A stretch of 64,000 nucleotides of DNA from Eledone cirrhosa. Taxonomy: Eukaryota; Mollusca; Cephalopoda; Octopoda; Eledonidae. Below the pieces are notes generated by a model. That model was not told the DNA's origin. It saw nothing but the letters and a program-made list of their open reading frames with translations, and did not search any database. The stretch is from the NCBI GenBank assembly GCA_964016885.1, contig OZ024742.1, forward strand, positions 360,785,936-360,849,935, in the 5' to 3' direction. The position numbers and the translations under genes are program-made. Positions 30,701-43,630 of this stretch are shown here, one piece after another; the stretch's first letter is position 1; each line of letters starts with the position of its first letter.

Positions 30701-31797
30701 AGTAGTGACTGTTATAGTAGAGGACTGGTATAATAGTGACTGTTATAGTAGAGACTGTTATAGTAGAGACTGGTATAGTAGAGACTGTTATAGCAGTGAC
30801 TGTTATAGTAGTGACTGTTATAGTAGTGACTGGTATAGTAGAGACTGTTATAGTAGAGACTGGTATAGTAGAGACTGTTATAGTAGAGACTGTTATAGTA
30901 GTGACTTTTATAGTAGAGACTGGTATAATAGTGACTGTTATAGTAGTGACTGTTATAGTAGAGACTGTTATAGTAGTGACTGTTATAGTAGAGACTGTTA
31001 TAGTAGAGACTGGTATAATAGTGACTGTTATAGTAGTGACTGTTATAGTAGAGACTGGTATAATAGTGACTGTTATAGTAGTGACTGTTATAGTAGAGAC
31101 TGTTATAGTAGAGACTGTTATAGTAGTGACTGGTATAGTAGAGACTGTTATAGTAGTGACTGTTATAGTAGAGACTGGTATAGTAGTGACTGTTATAGTA
31201 GTGACTGTTATAGTAGAGACTGTTATAGTAGAGACTGTTATAGTAGTGATTGTTATAGTAGTGACTGTTATAGTAGAGACTGTTATAGTAGAGACTGGTA
31301 TAATAGTGACTGTTATAGTAGAGACTGGTATAGTAGTGACTGTTATAGAAGAGACTGGTATAATAGTGACTGTTATAGTAGTGACTGTTATAGTAGAGAC
31401 TGGTATAATAGTGACTGTTATAGTAGAGACTGTTATAGTAGAGACTGGTATAGCAGTGACTGTTATAGCAGTGACTGTTATAGTAGAGACTGGTATAGTA
31501 GTGACTGTTATAGTAGTGACTGGTATAGTAGAGACTGGTACAGTAGAGACTGGTATATTAGTGACTGTTATAGTAGAGACTGTTATAGTAGAGACTGTTA
31601 TAGTAGTGACTGGTATAGTAGTGACTGTTATAGTAGAGACTGGTATAGTAGTGACTGTTATAGTAGAGGCTGTTATAGTAGAGACTGTTATAGTAGTGAG
31701 TGGTATAGTAGAGACTGTTATAGTAGTGACTGTTATAGTAGAGACTGTTATAGTAGAGACTGTTATAGTAGTGATTGTTATAGTAGTGACTGTTATA
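21761..31797. repeat. Middle sector of the 15-bp array with scattered 1-bp indels
   Basis: The array continues with the same unit types, and AATAGT units are common. A register break appears every few hundred bases. Most are single-base changes such as GAGGACTG (near 22486, 23281, 27285, 28590, 30180 and 30720) and GACTGTATAG (near 22851, 24201, 26081, 26346 and 26676). A rare string of variants, ATACCAGTGA followed by TTTTATAG, occurs near 22073 and 25211 here, near 20712 in the sector before, and near 34571 and 38951 in the sector after. The sectors are therefore related by block amplification. Confidence 0.85.
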
Positions 31798-32640
31798 TAG
31801 AGACTGTTATAGTAGAGACTGGTATAATAGTGACTGGTATAGTAGTGACTGTTATAGAAGAGACTGGTATAATAGTGACTGTTATAGTAGTGACTGTTAT
31901 AGTAGAGACTGGTATAATAGTGACTGTTATAGTAGAGACTGTTATAGTAGAGACTGGTATAGCAGTGACTGTTATAGCAGTGACTGTTATAGTAGAGACT
32001 GGTATAGTAGTGACTGTTATAGTAGTGACTGGTATAGTAGTGACTGGTATAGTAGTGACTGTTATAGTAGAGACTGGTATAGTAGTGACTGGTATAGTAG
32101 AGACTGTTATAGTAGAGACTGGTATAGTAGAGACTGTTATAGTAGTGAATGTTATAGTAGTGACTGTTATAGTAGTGACTTGTATAGTAGAGACTGGTAT
32201 AGTAGTGACCGTTATAGTAGAGACTGTTATAGTAGTGACTGTTATAGTAGAGACTGGTATAGTAGAGACTGTTATAGTAGAGACTGTAATAGTAGTGACT
32301 GTTATAGTAGTGACTGTTATAGTAGAGACTGGTATGGTAGAGACTGTTATAGCAGTGACTGTTATAGTAGAGACTGTTACAGTAGAGACTGGTATAGTAG
32401 AGACTGGTATAGTAGAGACTGTTATAGTAGTGAATGTTATAGTAGTGACTGTTATAGTAGAGACTGTTATAGTAGTGACTGGTATAGTAGTGACTGTTAT
32501 AGTAGTGACTGGTATAGTAGTGACTGTTATAGCAGTGACTGTTATAGTAGAGTCTGTTATAGTAGAGACTGTTATAGTAGAGACTGTTATAGTAGTGACT
32601 GGTATAGTAGAGACTGTTATAGTAGTGACTGGTATAGTAG

Positions 32641-35600
32641 TGACTGTTATAGTAGTGACTGTTATAGTAGAGACTGTTATAGTAGAGATTGTTATAGTAG
32701 AGACTGGTATAGTAGAGACTGTTATAGTAGAGACTGGTATAGTAGAGACTGTTATAGTAGTGACTGTTATAGTAGAGACTGTTATAGTAGAGACTGTTAT
32801 AGTAGAGACTGTTATAGTAGAGACTGTTATAGTAGAGACTGTTATAGTAGTGACTGTTATAGTAAAGACTGTTATAGTAGAGACTGTTATAGTAGAGACT
32901 GTTATAGTAGAGACTGTTATAGTAGAGACTGTTATAGTAGAGACTGGTATAGTAGAGACTGTTATAGTAGTGACTGTTATAGTAGAGACTGTTATAGTAG
33001 AGACTGTTATAGTAGTGACTGGTATAGTAGAGACTGTTATAGTAGTGACTGTTATAGTAGAGACTGGTATAGTAGTGACTGTTATATTAGAGACTGTTAT
33101 AGTAGTGATTGTTATAGTAGTGACTGTTATAGTAGTGACTGTTATAGTAGAGACTGGTATAATAGTGACTGTTATAGTAGAGACTGTTATAGTAGAGACT
33201 GGTATAGTAGAGACTGTTATAGCAGTGACTGTTATAGTAGTGACTGTTATAGTAGTGACTGGTATAGTAGAGACTGTTATAGTAGAGACTGGTATAGTAG
33301 AGACTGTTATAGTAGAGACTGTTATAGTAGTGACTTTTATAGTAGAGACTGGTATAATAGTGACTGTTATAGTAGTGACTGTTATAGTAGAGACTGTTAT
33401 AGTAGTGACTGTTATAGTAGAGACTGTTATAGTAGAGACTGGTATAATAGTGACTGTTATAGTAGTGACTGTTATAGTAGAGACTGGTATAATAGTGACT
33501 GTTATAGTAGAGACTGTTATAGTAGAGACTGGTATAATAGTGACTGTAATAGTAGTGACTGTTATAGTAGAGGCTGGTATAATAGTGACTGTTATAGTAG
33601 AGACTGGAATAATAGTGACTGTTATAGTAGAGACTGGTATAATAGTGACTGTTATAGTAGAGACTGTTATAGTAGAGACTGGTATAATAGTGACTGTTAT
33701 AGTAGTGACTGTTATAGTAGTGACTGTTATAGTAGTGACTGGTATAGTAGAGACTGTTATAGTAGTGACTGTTATAGTAGAGACTGGTATAGTAGTGACT
33801 GGTATAGTAGAGACTGTTATAGTAGTGACTGGTATAGTAGTGACTGGTATAGTAGTGACTGTTATAGAAGAGACTGTTATAGTAGTGACTGTTATAGTAG
33901 TGACTGTTATAGTAGAGACTGTTATAGTAGAGACTGGTATAATAGTGACTGTTATTGTAGTGACTGTTATAGTAGAGACTGTTATAGTAGTGACTGTTAT
34001 AGTAGAGACTGGTATAGTAGTGACTGGTATAGTAGTGACTGGTATAGTAGTGACTGTTATAGTAGTGACTGTTATAGTAGAGACTGTTATAGTAGTGACT
34101 GGTATAGTAGTGACTGTTCTAGTAGAGACTGTTATAGTAGTGACTTGTATAGTAGTGACTGGTATAGTAGTGACTGGTATAGTAGTGACTGGTATAGTAG
34201 TGACTGTTATAGTAGAGACTGTTATAGTAGAGACTGTTATAGTAGAGACTGGTATATTAGTGACTCGTATAGTACAGATTGGTATAGTAGAGACTGGTAT
34301 AGTAGTGACTGTTATAGTAGAGACTGTTATAGTAGAGACTGTTATAGTAGAGACTGGTATAGTAGTGACTGGTATAGTAGAGACTGGTATAGTAGAGACT
34401 GGTATAGTAGTGACTGTTATAGTAGAGACTGTTATAGTAGAGACTGTTATAGTAGTGACTCGTATAGTAGTGACTGGTATAGTAGTGACTGGTATAGTAG
34501 TGACTGTTATAGTAGAGACTGTTATAGTAGAGACTGTTATAGTAGTGACTGGTATAGTAGTGACTGTTATACCAGTGACTTTTATAGTAGAGACTGGTAT
34601 AATAGTGACTGTTATAATAGTGACTGTTATAGTAGAGACTGTTATAGTAGAGACCGTTATAGTAGTGACTGTTATAGTAGAGACTGGTATAATAGTGACT
34701 GTTATAGTAGTGACTGTTATAGTAGAGACTGGTATAATAGTGACTGTTATAGTAGAGACTGTTATAGTAGAGACTGGTATAATAGTGACTGTTATAGTAG
34801 TGACTGTTATAGTAGAGACTGGTATAATAGTGACTGTTATAGTACAGACTGTTATAGTAGAGACTGGAATAATAGTGACTGTTATAGTAGAGACTGTTAT
34901 AGTAGAGACTGGTATAATAGTGACTGTTATAGTAGAGACTGGTATAATAGTGACTGTTATAGTAGTGACTGTTATAGTAGAGACTGTTATAGTAGAGACT
35001 GTTATAGTAGTGACTGGTATAGTAGAGACTGTTATAGTAGTGACTGTTATAGTAGAGACTGGTATAGTAGTGACTGGTATAGTAGTGACTGGTATAGTAG
35101 AGACTGTTATAGTAGTGACTGGTATAGTAGTGACTGGTATAGTAGTGACTGTTATAGTAGAGACTGTTATAGTAGAGACTGTTATAGTAGTGACTGTTAT
35201 AGTAGTGACTGTTATAGTAGAGACTGGTATAATAGTGACTGGTATAGTAGTGACTGTTATAGTAGAGACTGTTATAGTAGTGACTGTTATAGTAGTGACT
35301 GGTATAGTAGTGACTGTTATAGTAGAGACTGTTATAGTAGTGACTGTTATAGTAGAGACTGGTATAGTAGTGACTGGTATAGTAGTGACTGGTATAGTAG
35401 AGACTGGTATAGTAGTGACTGGTATAGTAGTGACTGTTGTAGTAGTGACTGTTATAGTAGAGACTGTTATAGTAGTGACTGGTATAGTAGTGACTGTTCT
35501 AGTAGAGACTGTTATAGTAGTGACTGTTATAGTAGTGACTGGTATAGTAGTGACTGGTATAGTAGAGACTGTTATAGTAGTGACTGGTATAGTATTGACT

Positions 35601-37020
35601 GTTATAGTAGTGACTGGTATAGTAGAGACTGGTATAGTAGAGACTGGTATAGTAGTGACTGTTATATTAGAGACTGTTATAGTAGAGACTGTTATAGTAG
35701 TGACTGGTATAGTAGTGACTGTTATAGTAGAGACTGGTATAGTAGTGACTGGTATAGTAGTGACTGTTATAGTAGAGACTGTTATAGTAGTGACTGTTAT
35801 AGTAGAGACTGTTATAGTAGAGACTGTTATAGTAGTGACTGGTATAGTAGTGACTGGTATAGTAGTGACTGGTATAGTAGTGACTGGTATAGTAGAGACT
35901 GTTATAGTAGTGACTGGTATAGTAGTGACTGTTATAGTAGTGACTGTTATAGTAGTGACTGGTATAGTAGTGACTGGTAAAGTAGTGACTGGTATAGTAG
36001 TGACTGTTATAGTAGAGACTGTTATAGTAGGGACTGGTATAGTAGAGACTGTTATAGTAGAGACTGGTATAGTAGTGAGTGTTATCGTAGTGACTGGTAT
36101 AGTAGTGACTGTTATAGTAGAGACTGGTATAGTAGTGACTGTTATAGTAGAGGCTGTTATAGTAGAGACTGTTATAGTAGTGAGTGGTATAGTAGAGACT
36201 GTTATAGTAGTGACTGTTATAGTAGAGACTGTTATAGCAGTGACTGGTATAGTAGAGACTGGTATAGTAGTGACTGTTATAGTAGTGACTGTTATAGTAG
36301 AGACTGGTATAATAGTGACTGTTATAGTAGTGACTGTTATAGTAGAGACTGTTATAGTAGTGATTGTTATAGTAGTGACTGTTATAGTAGAGACTGTTAT
36401 AGTAGAGACTGGTATAATAGTGACTGTTATAGTAGAGACTGGTATAATAATGACTGTTATAGTAGTGACTGTTATAGTAGAGACTGGTATAATAGTGACT
36501 GTTATAGTAGAGACTGTTATAGTAGAGACTGGTATAGCAGTGACTGTTATAGCAGTGACTGTTATAGTAGAGACTGGCATAGTAGTGACTGTTATAGTAG
36601 TGACTGGTATAGTAGTGACTGGTATAGTAGTGACTGTTATAGTAGAGACTGTTATAGTAGAGACTGTTATAGCAGTGACTGGTATAGTAGAGACTGTTAT
36701 AGTAGAGACTGTTATAGTAGAGACTGTTATAGCAGTGACTGTTATAGTAGTGACTGTTATAGTTGAGACTGCTATAATTGTGACTGGTATAGTAGAGACT
36801 GTTATAGTAGAGACTGGTATAGTAGTGACTGTTATAGTAGTGACTGTTATAGTAGAGACTGTTATAGTAGAGACTGGTATAGTAGAGACTGGTATAGTAG
36901 TAACTGGTATAGTAGAGACTGTTATAGTAGAGACTGGTATAGTAGAGACTGTTATAGTAGAGACTGTTATAGCAGTGACTGTTATAGTAGAGACTGTTAT
37001 AGTAGAGACTGGTATAGTAG
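32641..37020. repeat. 4,380-bp tandem duplication, copy A
   Basis: The segment is 292 units long (292 x 15 = 4,380). Line-by-line comparison with the next 4,380 bp shows about eight single-base differences and no indel. Examples are AGATT against AGACT near 32689/37069, AGAGAC against AGATAC near 32817/37197, ATATTAG against ATAGTAG near 35668/40048 and GGCAT against GGTAT near 36578/40958. Rare markers shared at exactly 4,380-bp spacing include AGTAAAG (32861/37241), TGTAATAG (33546/37926) and CTCGTATAG (34264/38644). Before 32641 and after 41400 the alignment at this offset breaks down. Confidence 0.93.
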
Positions 37021-40000
37021 TGACTGTTATAGTAGTGACTGTTATAGTAGAGACTGTTATAGTAGAGACTGTTATAGTAGAGACTGGTATAGTAGAGACT
37101 GTTATAGTAGAGACTGGTATAGTAGAGACTGTTATAGTAGTGACTGTTATAGTAGAGACTGTTATAGTAGAGACTGTTATAGTAGATACTGTTATAGTAG
37201 AGACTGTTATAGTAGAGACTGTTATAGTAGTGACTGTTATAGTAAAGACTGTTATAGTAGAGACTGTTATAGTAGAGACTGTTATAGTAGAGACTGTTAT
37301 AGTAGAGACTGTTATAGTAGAGACTGGTATAGTAGAGACTGTTATAGTAGTGACTGTTATAGTAGAGACTGTTATAGTAGAGACTGTTATAGTAGTGACT
37401 GGTATAGTAGAGACTGTTATAGTAGTGACTGTTATAGTAGAGACTGGTATAGTAGTGACTGTTATATTAGAGACTGTTATAGTAGTGATTGTTATAGTAG
37501 TGACTGTTATAGTAGTGACTGTTATAGTAGAGACTGGTATAATAGTGACTGTTATAGTAGAGACTGTTATAGTAGAGACTGGTATAGTAGAGACTGTTAT
37601 AGCAGTGACTGTTATAGTAGTGACTGTTATAGTAGTGACTGGTATAGTAGAGACTGTTATAGTAGAGACTGGTATAGTAGAGACTGTTATAGTAGAGACT
37701 GTTATAGTAGTGACTTTTATAGTAGAGACTGGTATAATAGTGACTGTTATAGTAGTGACTGTTATAGTAGAGACTGTTATAGTAGTGACTGTTATAGTAG
37801 AGACTGTTATAGTAGAGACTGGTATAATAGTGACTGTTATAGTAGTGACTGTTATAGTAGAGACTGGTATAATAGTGACTGTTATAGTAGAGACTGTTAT
37901 AGTAGAGACTGGTATAATAGTGACTGTAATAGTAGTGACTGTTATAGTAGAGGCTGGTATAATAGTGACTGTTATAGTAGAGACTGGAATAATAGTGACT
38001 GTTATAGTAGAGACTGGTATAATAGTGACTGTTATAGTAGAGACTGTTATAGTAGAGACTGGTATAATAGTGACTGTTATAGTAGTGACTGTTATAGTAG
38101 TGACTGTTATAGTAGTGACTGGTATAGTAGAGACTGTTATAGTAGTGACTGTTATAGTAGAGACTGGTATAGTAGTGACTGGTATAGTAGAGACTGTTAT
38201 AGTAGTGACTGGTATAGTAGTGACTGGTATAGTAGTGACTGTTATAGAAGAGACTGTTATAGTAGTGACTGTTATAGTAGTGACTGTTATAGTAGAGACT
38301 GTTATAGTAGAGACTGGTATAATAGTGACTGTTATTGTAGTGACTGTTATAGTAGAGACTGTTATAGTAGTGACTGTTATAGTAGAGACTGGTATAGTAG
38401 TGACTGGTATAGTAGTGACTGGTATAGTAGTGACTGTTATAGTAGTGACTGTTATAGTAGAGACTGTTATAGTAGTGACTGGTATAGTAGTGACTGTTCT
38501 AGTAGAGACTGTTATAGTAGTGACTTGTATAGTAGTGACTGGTATAGTAGTGACTGGTATAGTAGTGACTGGTATAGTAGTGACTGTTATAGTAGAGACT
38601 GTTATAGTAGAGACTGTTATAGTAGAGACTGGTATATTAGTGACTCGTATAGTACAGATTGGTATAGTAGAGACTGGTATAGTAGTGACTGTTATAGTAG
38701 AGACTGTTATAGTAGAGACTGTTATAGTAGAGACTGGTATAGTAGTGACTGGTATAGTAGAGACTGGTATAGTAGAGACTGGTATAGTAGTGACTGTTAT
38801 AGTAGAGACTGTTATAGTAGAGACTGTTATAGTAGTGACTCGTATAGTAGTGACTGGTATAGTAGTGACTGGTATAGTAGTGACTGTTATAGTAGAGACT
38901 GTTATAGTAGAGACTGTTATAGTAGTGACTGGTATAGTAGTGACTGTTATACCAGTGACTTTTATAGTAGAGACTGGTATAATAGTGACTGTTATAATAG
39001 TGACTGTTATAGTAGAGACTGTTATAGTAGAGACCGTTATAGTAGTGACTGTTATAGTAGAGACTGGTATAATAGTGACTGTTATAGTAGTGACTGTTAT
39101 AGTAGAGACTGGTATAATAGTGACTGTTATAGTAGAGACTGTTATAGTAGAGACTGGTATAATAGTGACTGTTATAGTAGTGACTGTTATAGTAGAGACT
39201 GGTATAATAGTGACTGTTATAGTACAGACTGTTATAGTAGAGACTGGAATAATAGTGACTGTTATAGTAGAGACTGTTATAGTAGAGACTGGTATAATAG
39301 TGACTGTTATAGTAGAGACTGGTATAATAGTGACTGTTATAGTAGTGACTGTTATAGTAGAGACTGTTATAGTAGAGACTGTTATAGTAGTGACTGGTAT
39401 AGTAGAGACTGTTATAGTAGTGACTGTTATAGTAGAGACTGGTATAGTAGTGACTGGTATAGTAGTGACTGGTATAGTAGAGACTGTTATAGTAGTGACT
39501 GGTATAGTAGTGACTGGTATAGTAGTGACTGTTATAGTAGAGACTGTTATAGTAGAGACTGTTATAGTAGTGACTGTTATAGTAGTGACTGTTATAGTAG
39601 AGACTGGTATAATAGTGACTGGTATAGTAGTGACTGTTATAGTAGAGACTGTTATAGTAGTGACTGTTATAGTAGTGACTGGTATAGTAGTGACTGTTAT
39701 AGTAGAGACTGTTATAGTAGTGACTGTTATAGTAGAGACTGGTATAGTAGTGACTGGTATAGTAGTGACTGGTATAGTAGAGACTGGTATAGTAGTGACT
39801 GGTATAGTAGTGACTGTTGTAGTAGTGACTGTTATAGTAGAGACTGTTATAGTAGTGACTGGTATAGTAGTGACTGTTCTAGTAGAGACTGTTATAGTAG
39901 TGACTGTTATAGTAGTGACTGGTATAGTAGTGACTGGTATAGTAGAGACTGTTATAGTAGTGACTGGTATAGTATTGACTGTTATAGTAGTGACTGGTAT

Positions 40001-41400
40001 AGTAGAGACTGGTATAGTAGAGACTGGTATAGTAGTGACTGTTATAGTAGAGACTGTTATAGTAGAGACTGTTATAGTAGTGACTGGTATAGTAGTGACT
40101 GTTATAGTAGAGACTGGTATAGTAGTGACTGGTATAGTAGTGACTGTTATAGTAGAGACTGTTATAGTAGTGACTGTTATAGTAGAGACTGTTATAGTAG
40201 AGACTGTTATAGTAGTGACTGGTATAGTAGTGACTGGTATAGTAGTGACTGGTATAGTAGTGACTGGTATAGTAGTGACTGGTATAGTAGTGACTGGTAT
40301 AGTAGTGACTGTTATAGTAGTGACTGTTATAGTAGTGACTGGTATAGTAGTGACTGGTAAAGTAGTGACTGGTATAGTAGTGACTGTTATAGTAGAGACT
40401 GTTATAGTAGGGACTGGTATAGTAGAGACTGTTATAGTAGAGACTGGTATAGTAGTGAGTGTTATCGTAGTGACTGGTATAGTAGTGACTGTTATAGTAG
40501 AGACTTGTATAGTAGTGACTGTTATAGTAGAGGCTGTTATAGTAGAGACTGTTATAGTAGTGAGTGGTATAGTAGAGACTGTTATAGTAGTGACTGTTAT
40601 AGTAGAGACTGTTATAGCAGTGACTGGTATAGTAGAGACTGGTATAGTAGTGACTGTTATAGTAGTGACTGTTATAGTAGAGACTGGTATAATAGTGACT
40701 GTTATAGTAGTGACTGTTATAGTAGAGACTGTTATAGTAGTGATTGTTATAGTAGTGACTGTTATAGTAGAGACTGTTATAGTAGAGACTGGTATAATAG
40801 TGACTGTTATAGTAGAGACTGGTATAATAATGACTGTTATAGTAGTGACTGTTATAATAGAGACTGGTATAATAGTGACTGTTATAGTAGAGACTGTTAT
40901 AGTAGAGACTGGTATAGCAGTGACTGTTATAGCAGTGACTGTTATAGTAGAGACTGGTATAGTAGTGACTGTTATAGTAGTGACTGGTATAGTAGTGACT
41001 GGTATAGTAGTGACTGTTATAGTAGAGACTGTTATAGTAGAGACTGTTATAGCAGTGACTGGTATAGTAGAGACTGTTATAGTAGAGACTGTTATAGTAG
41101 AGACTGTTATAGCAGTGACTGTTATAGTAGTGACTGTTATAGTTGAGACTGCTATAATTGTGACTGGTATAGTAGAGACTGTTATAGTAGAGACTGGTAT
41201 AGTAGTGACTGTTATAGTAGTGACTGTTATAGTAGAGACTGTTATAGTAGAGACTGGTATAGTAGAGACTGGTATAGTAGTAACTGGTATAGTAGAGACT
41301 GTTATAGTAGAGACTGGTATAGTAGAGACTGTTATAGTAGAGACTGTTATAGCAGTGACTGTTATAGTAGAGACTGTTATAGTAGAGACTGGTATAGTAG
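37021..41400. repeat. 4,380-bp tandem duplication, copy B
   Basis: This is the second copy of the preceding block, about 99.8 percent identical by eye and directly adjacent. The near identity over a stretch rich in rare unit variants means a very recent duplication, recent gene conversion, or an assembly duplication. A shorter, older version of the start of the block appears at about 30240-31200, offset by 2,430 bp (162 units) from copy A. It shares the AGTAAAG marker at 30431. Confidence 0.93.
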
Positions 41401-43515
41401 TGACTGTTATAGTAGTGACTGGTATAGTAGTGACTGTTATAGCAGTGACTGGTATAGTAGAGACTGTTATAGTAGAGACTGGTATAGTAGTGACTGTTAT
41501 AGTAGTGACTGGTATAGTAGAGACTGTTATAGTAGAGACTGGTATAGTAGTGACTGTTATAGTAGTGACTGTTATAGTAGAGACTGTTATAGTAGAGACT
41601 GTTATAGTAGAGACTGTTATAGTAGTGACTGTTATAGTAGAGACTGTTATAGTAGTGACTGTTATAGTAGTGACTGGTATAGTAGTGACTGTTATAGTAG
41701 TGACTGTTATAGTAGTGACTGTTATAGTAGTGACTGTTATAGTAGTGACTGTTATAGTAGAGACTGGTATAGTAGTGACTGTTATAGTAGTGACTGGTAT
41801 AGTAGAGACTGTTATAGTAGAGACTGGTATAGTAGTGACTGTTATAGTAGTGACTGTTATAGTAGAGACTGTTATAGTAGAGACTGTTATAGTAGAGACT
41901 GTTATAGTAGTGACTGTTATAGTAGAGACTCTTATAGTAGTGACTGTTATAGTAGTGACTGTTATAGTAGAGACTGTTATAGTAGTGACTGTTATAGTAG
42001 TGACTGGTATAGTAGTGACTGTTATAGTAGTGACTGTTATAGTAGTGACTGTTATAGTAGTGACTGTTATAGTAGTGACTGGTATAGTAGAGACTGGTAT
42101 AGTAGTGACTGGTATAGTAGTGACTGTTATAGCAGTGACTGGTATAGTAGAGACTGTTATAGTAGAGACTGGTATAGTAGTGACTGTTATAGTAGTGACT
42201 GGTATAGTAGAGACTGTTATAGTAGAGACTGGTATAGTAGTGACTGTTATAGTAGTGACTGTTATAGTAGAGACTGTTATAGTAGAGACTGTTATAGTAG
42301 AGACTGTTATAGTAGTGACTGTTATACCAGTGACTGTTATAGTAGTGACTGTTATAGTAGAGACTGTTATAGTAGTGACTGTTATAGTATTGACTGTTAT
42401 AGTAGTGACTGTTATAGTAGAGACTGTTATAGTAGTGACTGTTATAGTAGTGACTGGTATAGTAGTGACTGTTATAGTAGTGACTGTTATAGTAGTGACT
42501 GTTATAGTAGTGACTGGTATAGTAGAGACTGGTATAGTAGAGACTGTTATAGTAGAGACTGTTATAGTAGTGACTGGTATAGTAGAGACTGTTATAGTAG
42601 TGACTGTTATAGTAGTGACTGTTATAGTAGAGACTGGTATAGTAGTGACTGTTATAGTAGAGACTGTTATAGTAGTGACTGTTATAGTAGTGACTGGTAT
42701 AGTAGTGACTGTTATAGTAGTGACTGTTATAGTAGTGACTGTTATAGTAGTGACTGTTATAGTAGTGACTGTTATAGTAGTGACTGGTATAGTAGAGACT
42801 GGTATAGTAGTGACTGGTATAGTAGTGACTGTTATAGCAGTGACTGGTATAGTAGAGACTGTTATAGTAGAGACTGGTATAGTAGTGACTGTTATAGTAG
42901 TGACTGGTATAGTAGAGACTGTTATAGTAGAGACTGGTATAGTAGTGACTGTTATAGTAGTGACTGTTATAGTAGAGACTGTTATAGTAGAGACTGTTAT
43001 AGTAGAGACTGTTATAGTAGTGACTGTTATACCAGTGACTGTTATAGTAGTGACTGTTATAGTAGAGACTGTTATAGTAGTGACTGTTATAGTGGTGACT
43101 GTTATAGTAGTGACTGTTATAGTAGAGACTGTTATAGTAGTGACTGTTATAGTAGTGACTGGTATAGTAGTGACTGTTATAGTAGTGACTGTTATAGTAG
43201 TGACTGTTATAGTAGTGACTGTTATAGTAGTGACTGTTATAGTAGTGACTGGTATAGTAGAGACTGGTATAGTAGTGACTGGTATAGTAGAGACTGTTAT
43301 AGTAGAGACTGTTATAGTAGTGACTGGTATAGTAGAGACTGTTATAGTAGTGACTGTTATAGTAGTGACTGTTATAGTAGAGACTGGTATAGTAGTGACT
43401 GTTATAGTAGAGACTGTTATAGTAGTGACTGTTATAGTAGTGACTGGTATAGTAGTGACTGTTATAGTAGTGACTGTTATAGTAGTGACTGTTATAGTAG
43501 TGACTGTTATAGTAG
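41401..43515. repeat. 690-705-bp higher-order repeat at the right edge of the array
   Basis: The AGCAGTGACTGG marker recurs at 41441, 42131 and 42836, spaced 690 and 705 bp (46 and 47 units). A second marker, ATACCAG, recurs at about 42321 and 43026, again 705 bp apart. The edge of the array is therefore built of about three copies of a shorter higher-order unit than the interior. The exact phase of the unit is arbitrary. Confidence 0.8.
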
Positions 43516-43630
43516 TTTATGTCTAAGATATAGACCAATGTTGTAAATCTGTCACTCTTGTAGCCCACTTGGAGCTGTCCCTGGCACTCTTAAATAAGTT
43601 CATTTGCTAATATTACTTGCCATATATCAA
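43516..43630. other. Short flank between the array and the first dispersed repeat
   Basis: About 115 bp of non-repetitive-looking sequence follow the array edge. I see no RNA gene, splice-site context or coding potential beyond short chance frames, and I recognise no element. Confidence 0.5.

Larger units (their letters stand above)
1..43515. repeat. 15-bp minisatellite megaarray (GACTGTTATAGTAGT family)
   Basis: A head-to-tail array of a 15-bp unit fills two thirds of the window and continues beyond its left end. Two positions account for most variation: GTT or GGT after GACT, and AGAGAC or AGTGAC at the unit junction. This gives four common unit types. Rarer variants include AATAGT, AGCAGT, GTTTTAG, ATACCAG and AGTAAAG. 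All units have the same orientation. The unit has about four or five G to one C on the plus strand. Two plus frames (repeating V-V-T-V-I and S-S-D-C-Y) and two minus frames lack stops, while the third frame of each strand is closed by TAG/TGA or TAA. This explains open frames up to about 4,400 codons. The common variants change the amino acid in both open plus frames, so there is no sign of selection for protein. I infer non-coding satellite DNA. The right boundary is sharp, at GTAGTTTATGTC. Confidence 0.97.
31798..43515. repeat. Right sector of the 15-bp array, uninterrupted register
   Basis: About 11.7 kb of 15-bp units run with no indel that I can detect, up to the sharp edge at 43515. The sector contains the 4,380-bp tandem duplication and, at its right end, shorter higher-order units of about 700 bp. 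The contrast with the middle sector in indel frequency is abrupt, at a two-base loss (GTTATATAGAGAC) near 31796. The open frames covering this sector are periodicity artefacts. Confidence 0.9.

Noticed and set aside
1..43515. Hairpin or dyad symmetry within the 15-bp unit
   Set aside because: The reverse complement of the unit (ACTACTATAACAGTC) does not occur on the plus strand, and no stem longer than a few bases forms within or between neighbouring units.
1..43568. Many long open frames on both strands with V-I-V-E-T, Y-S-S-D-C, T-I-T-V-S or Y-Y-N-S-H repeats
   Set aside because: They arise because the repeat unit is 15 bp and stop-free in four frames. The common unit variants are replacements in both plus frames, both strands are open at once, and frames end only at indels.
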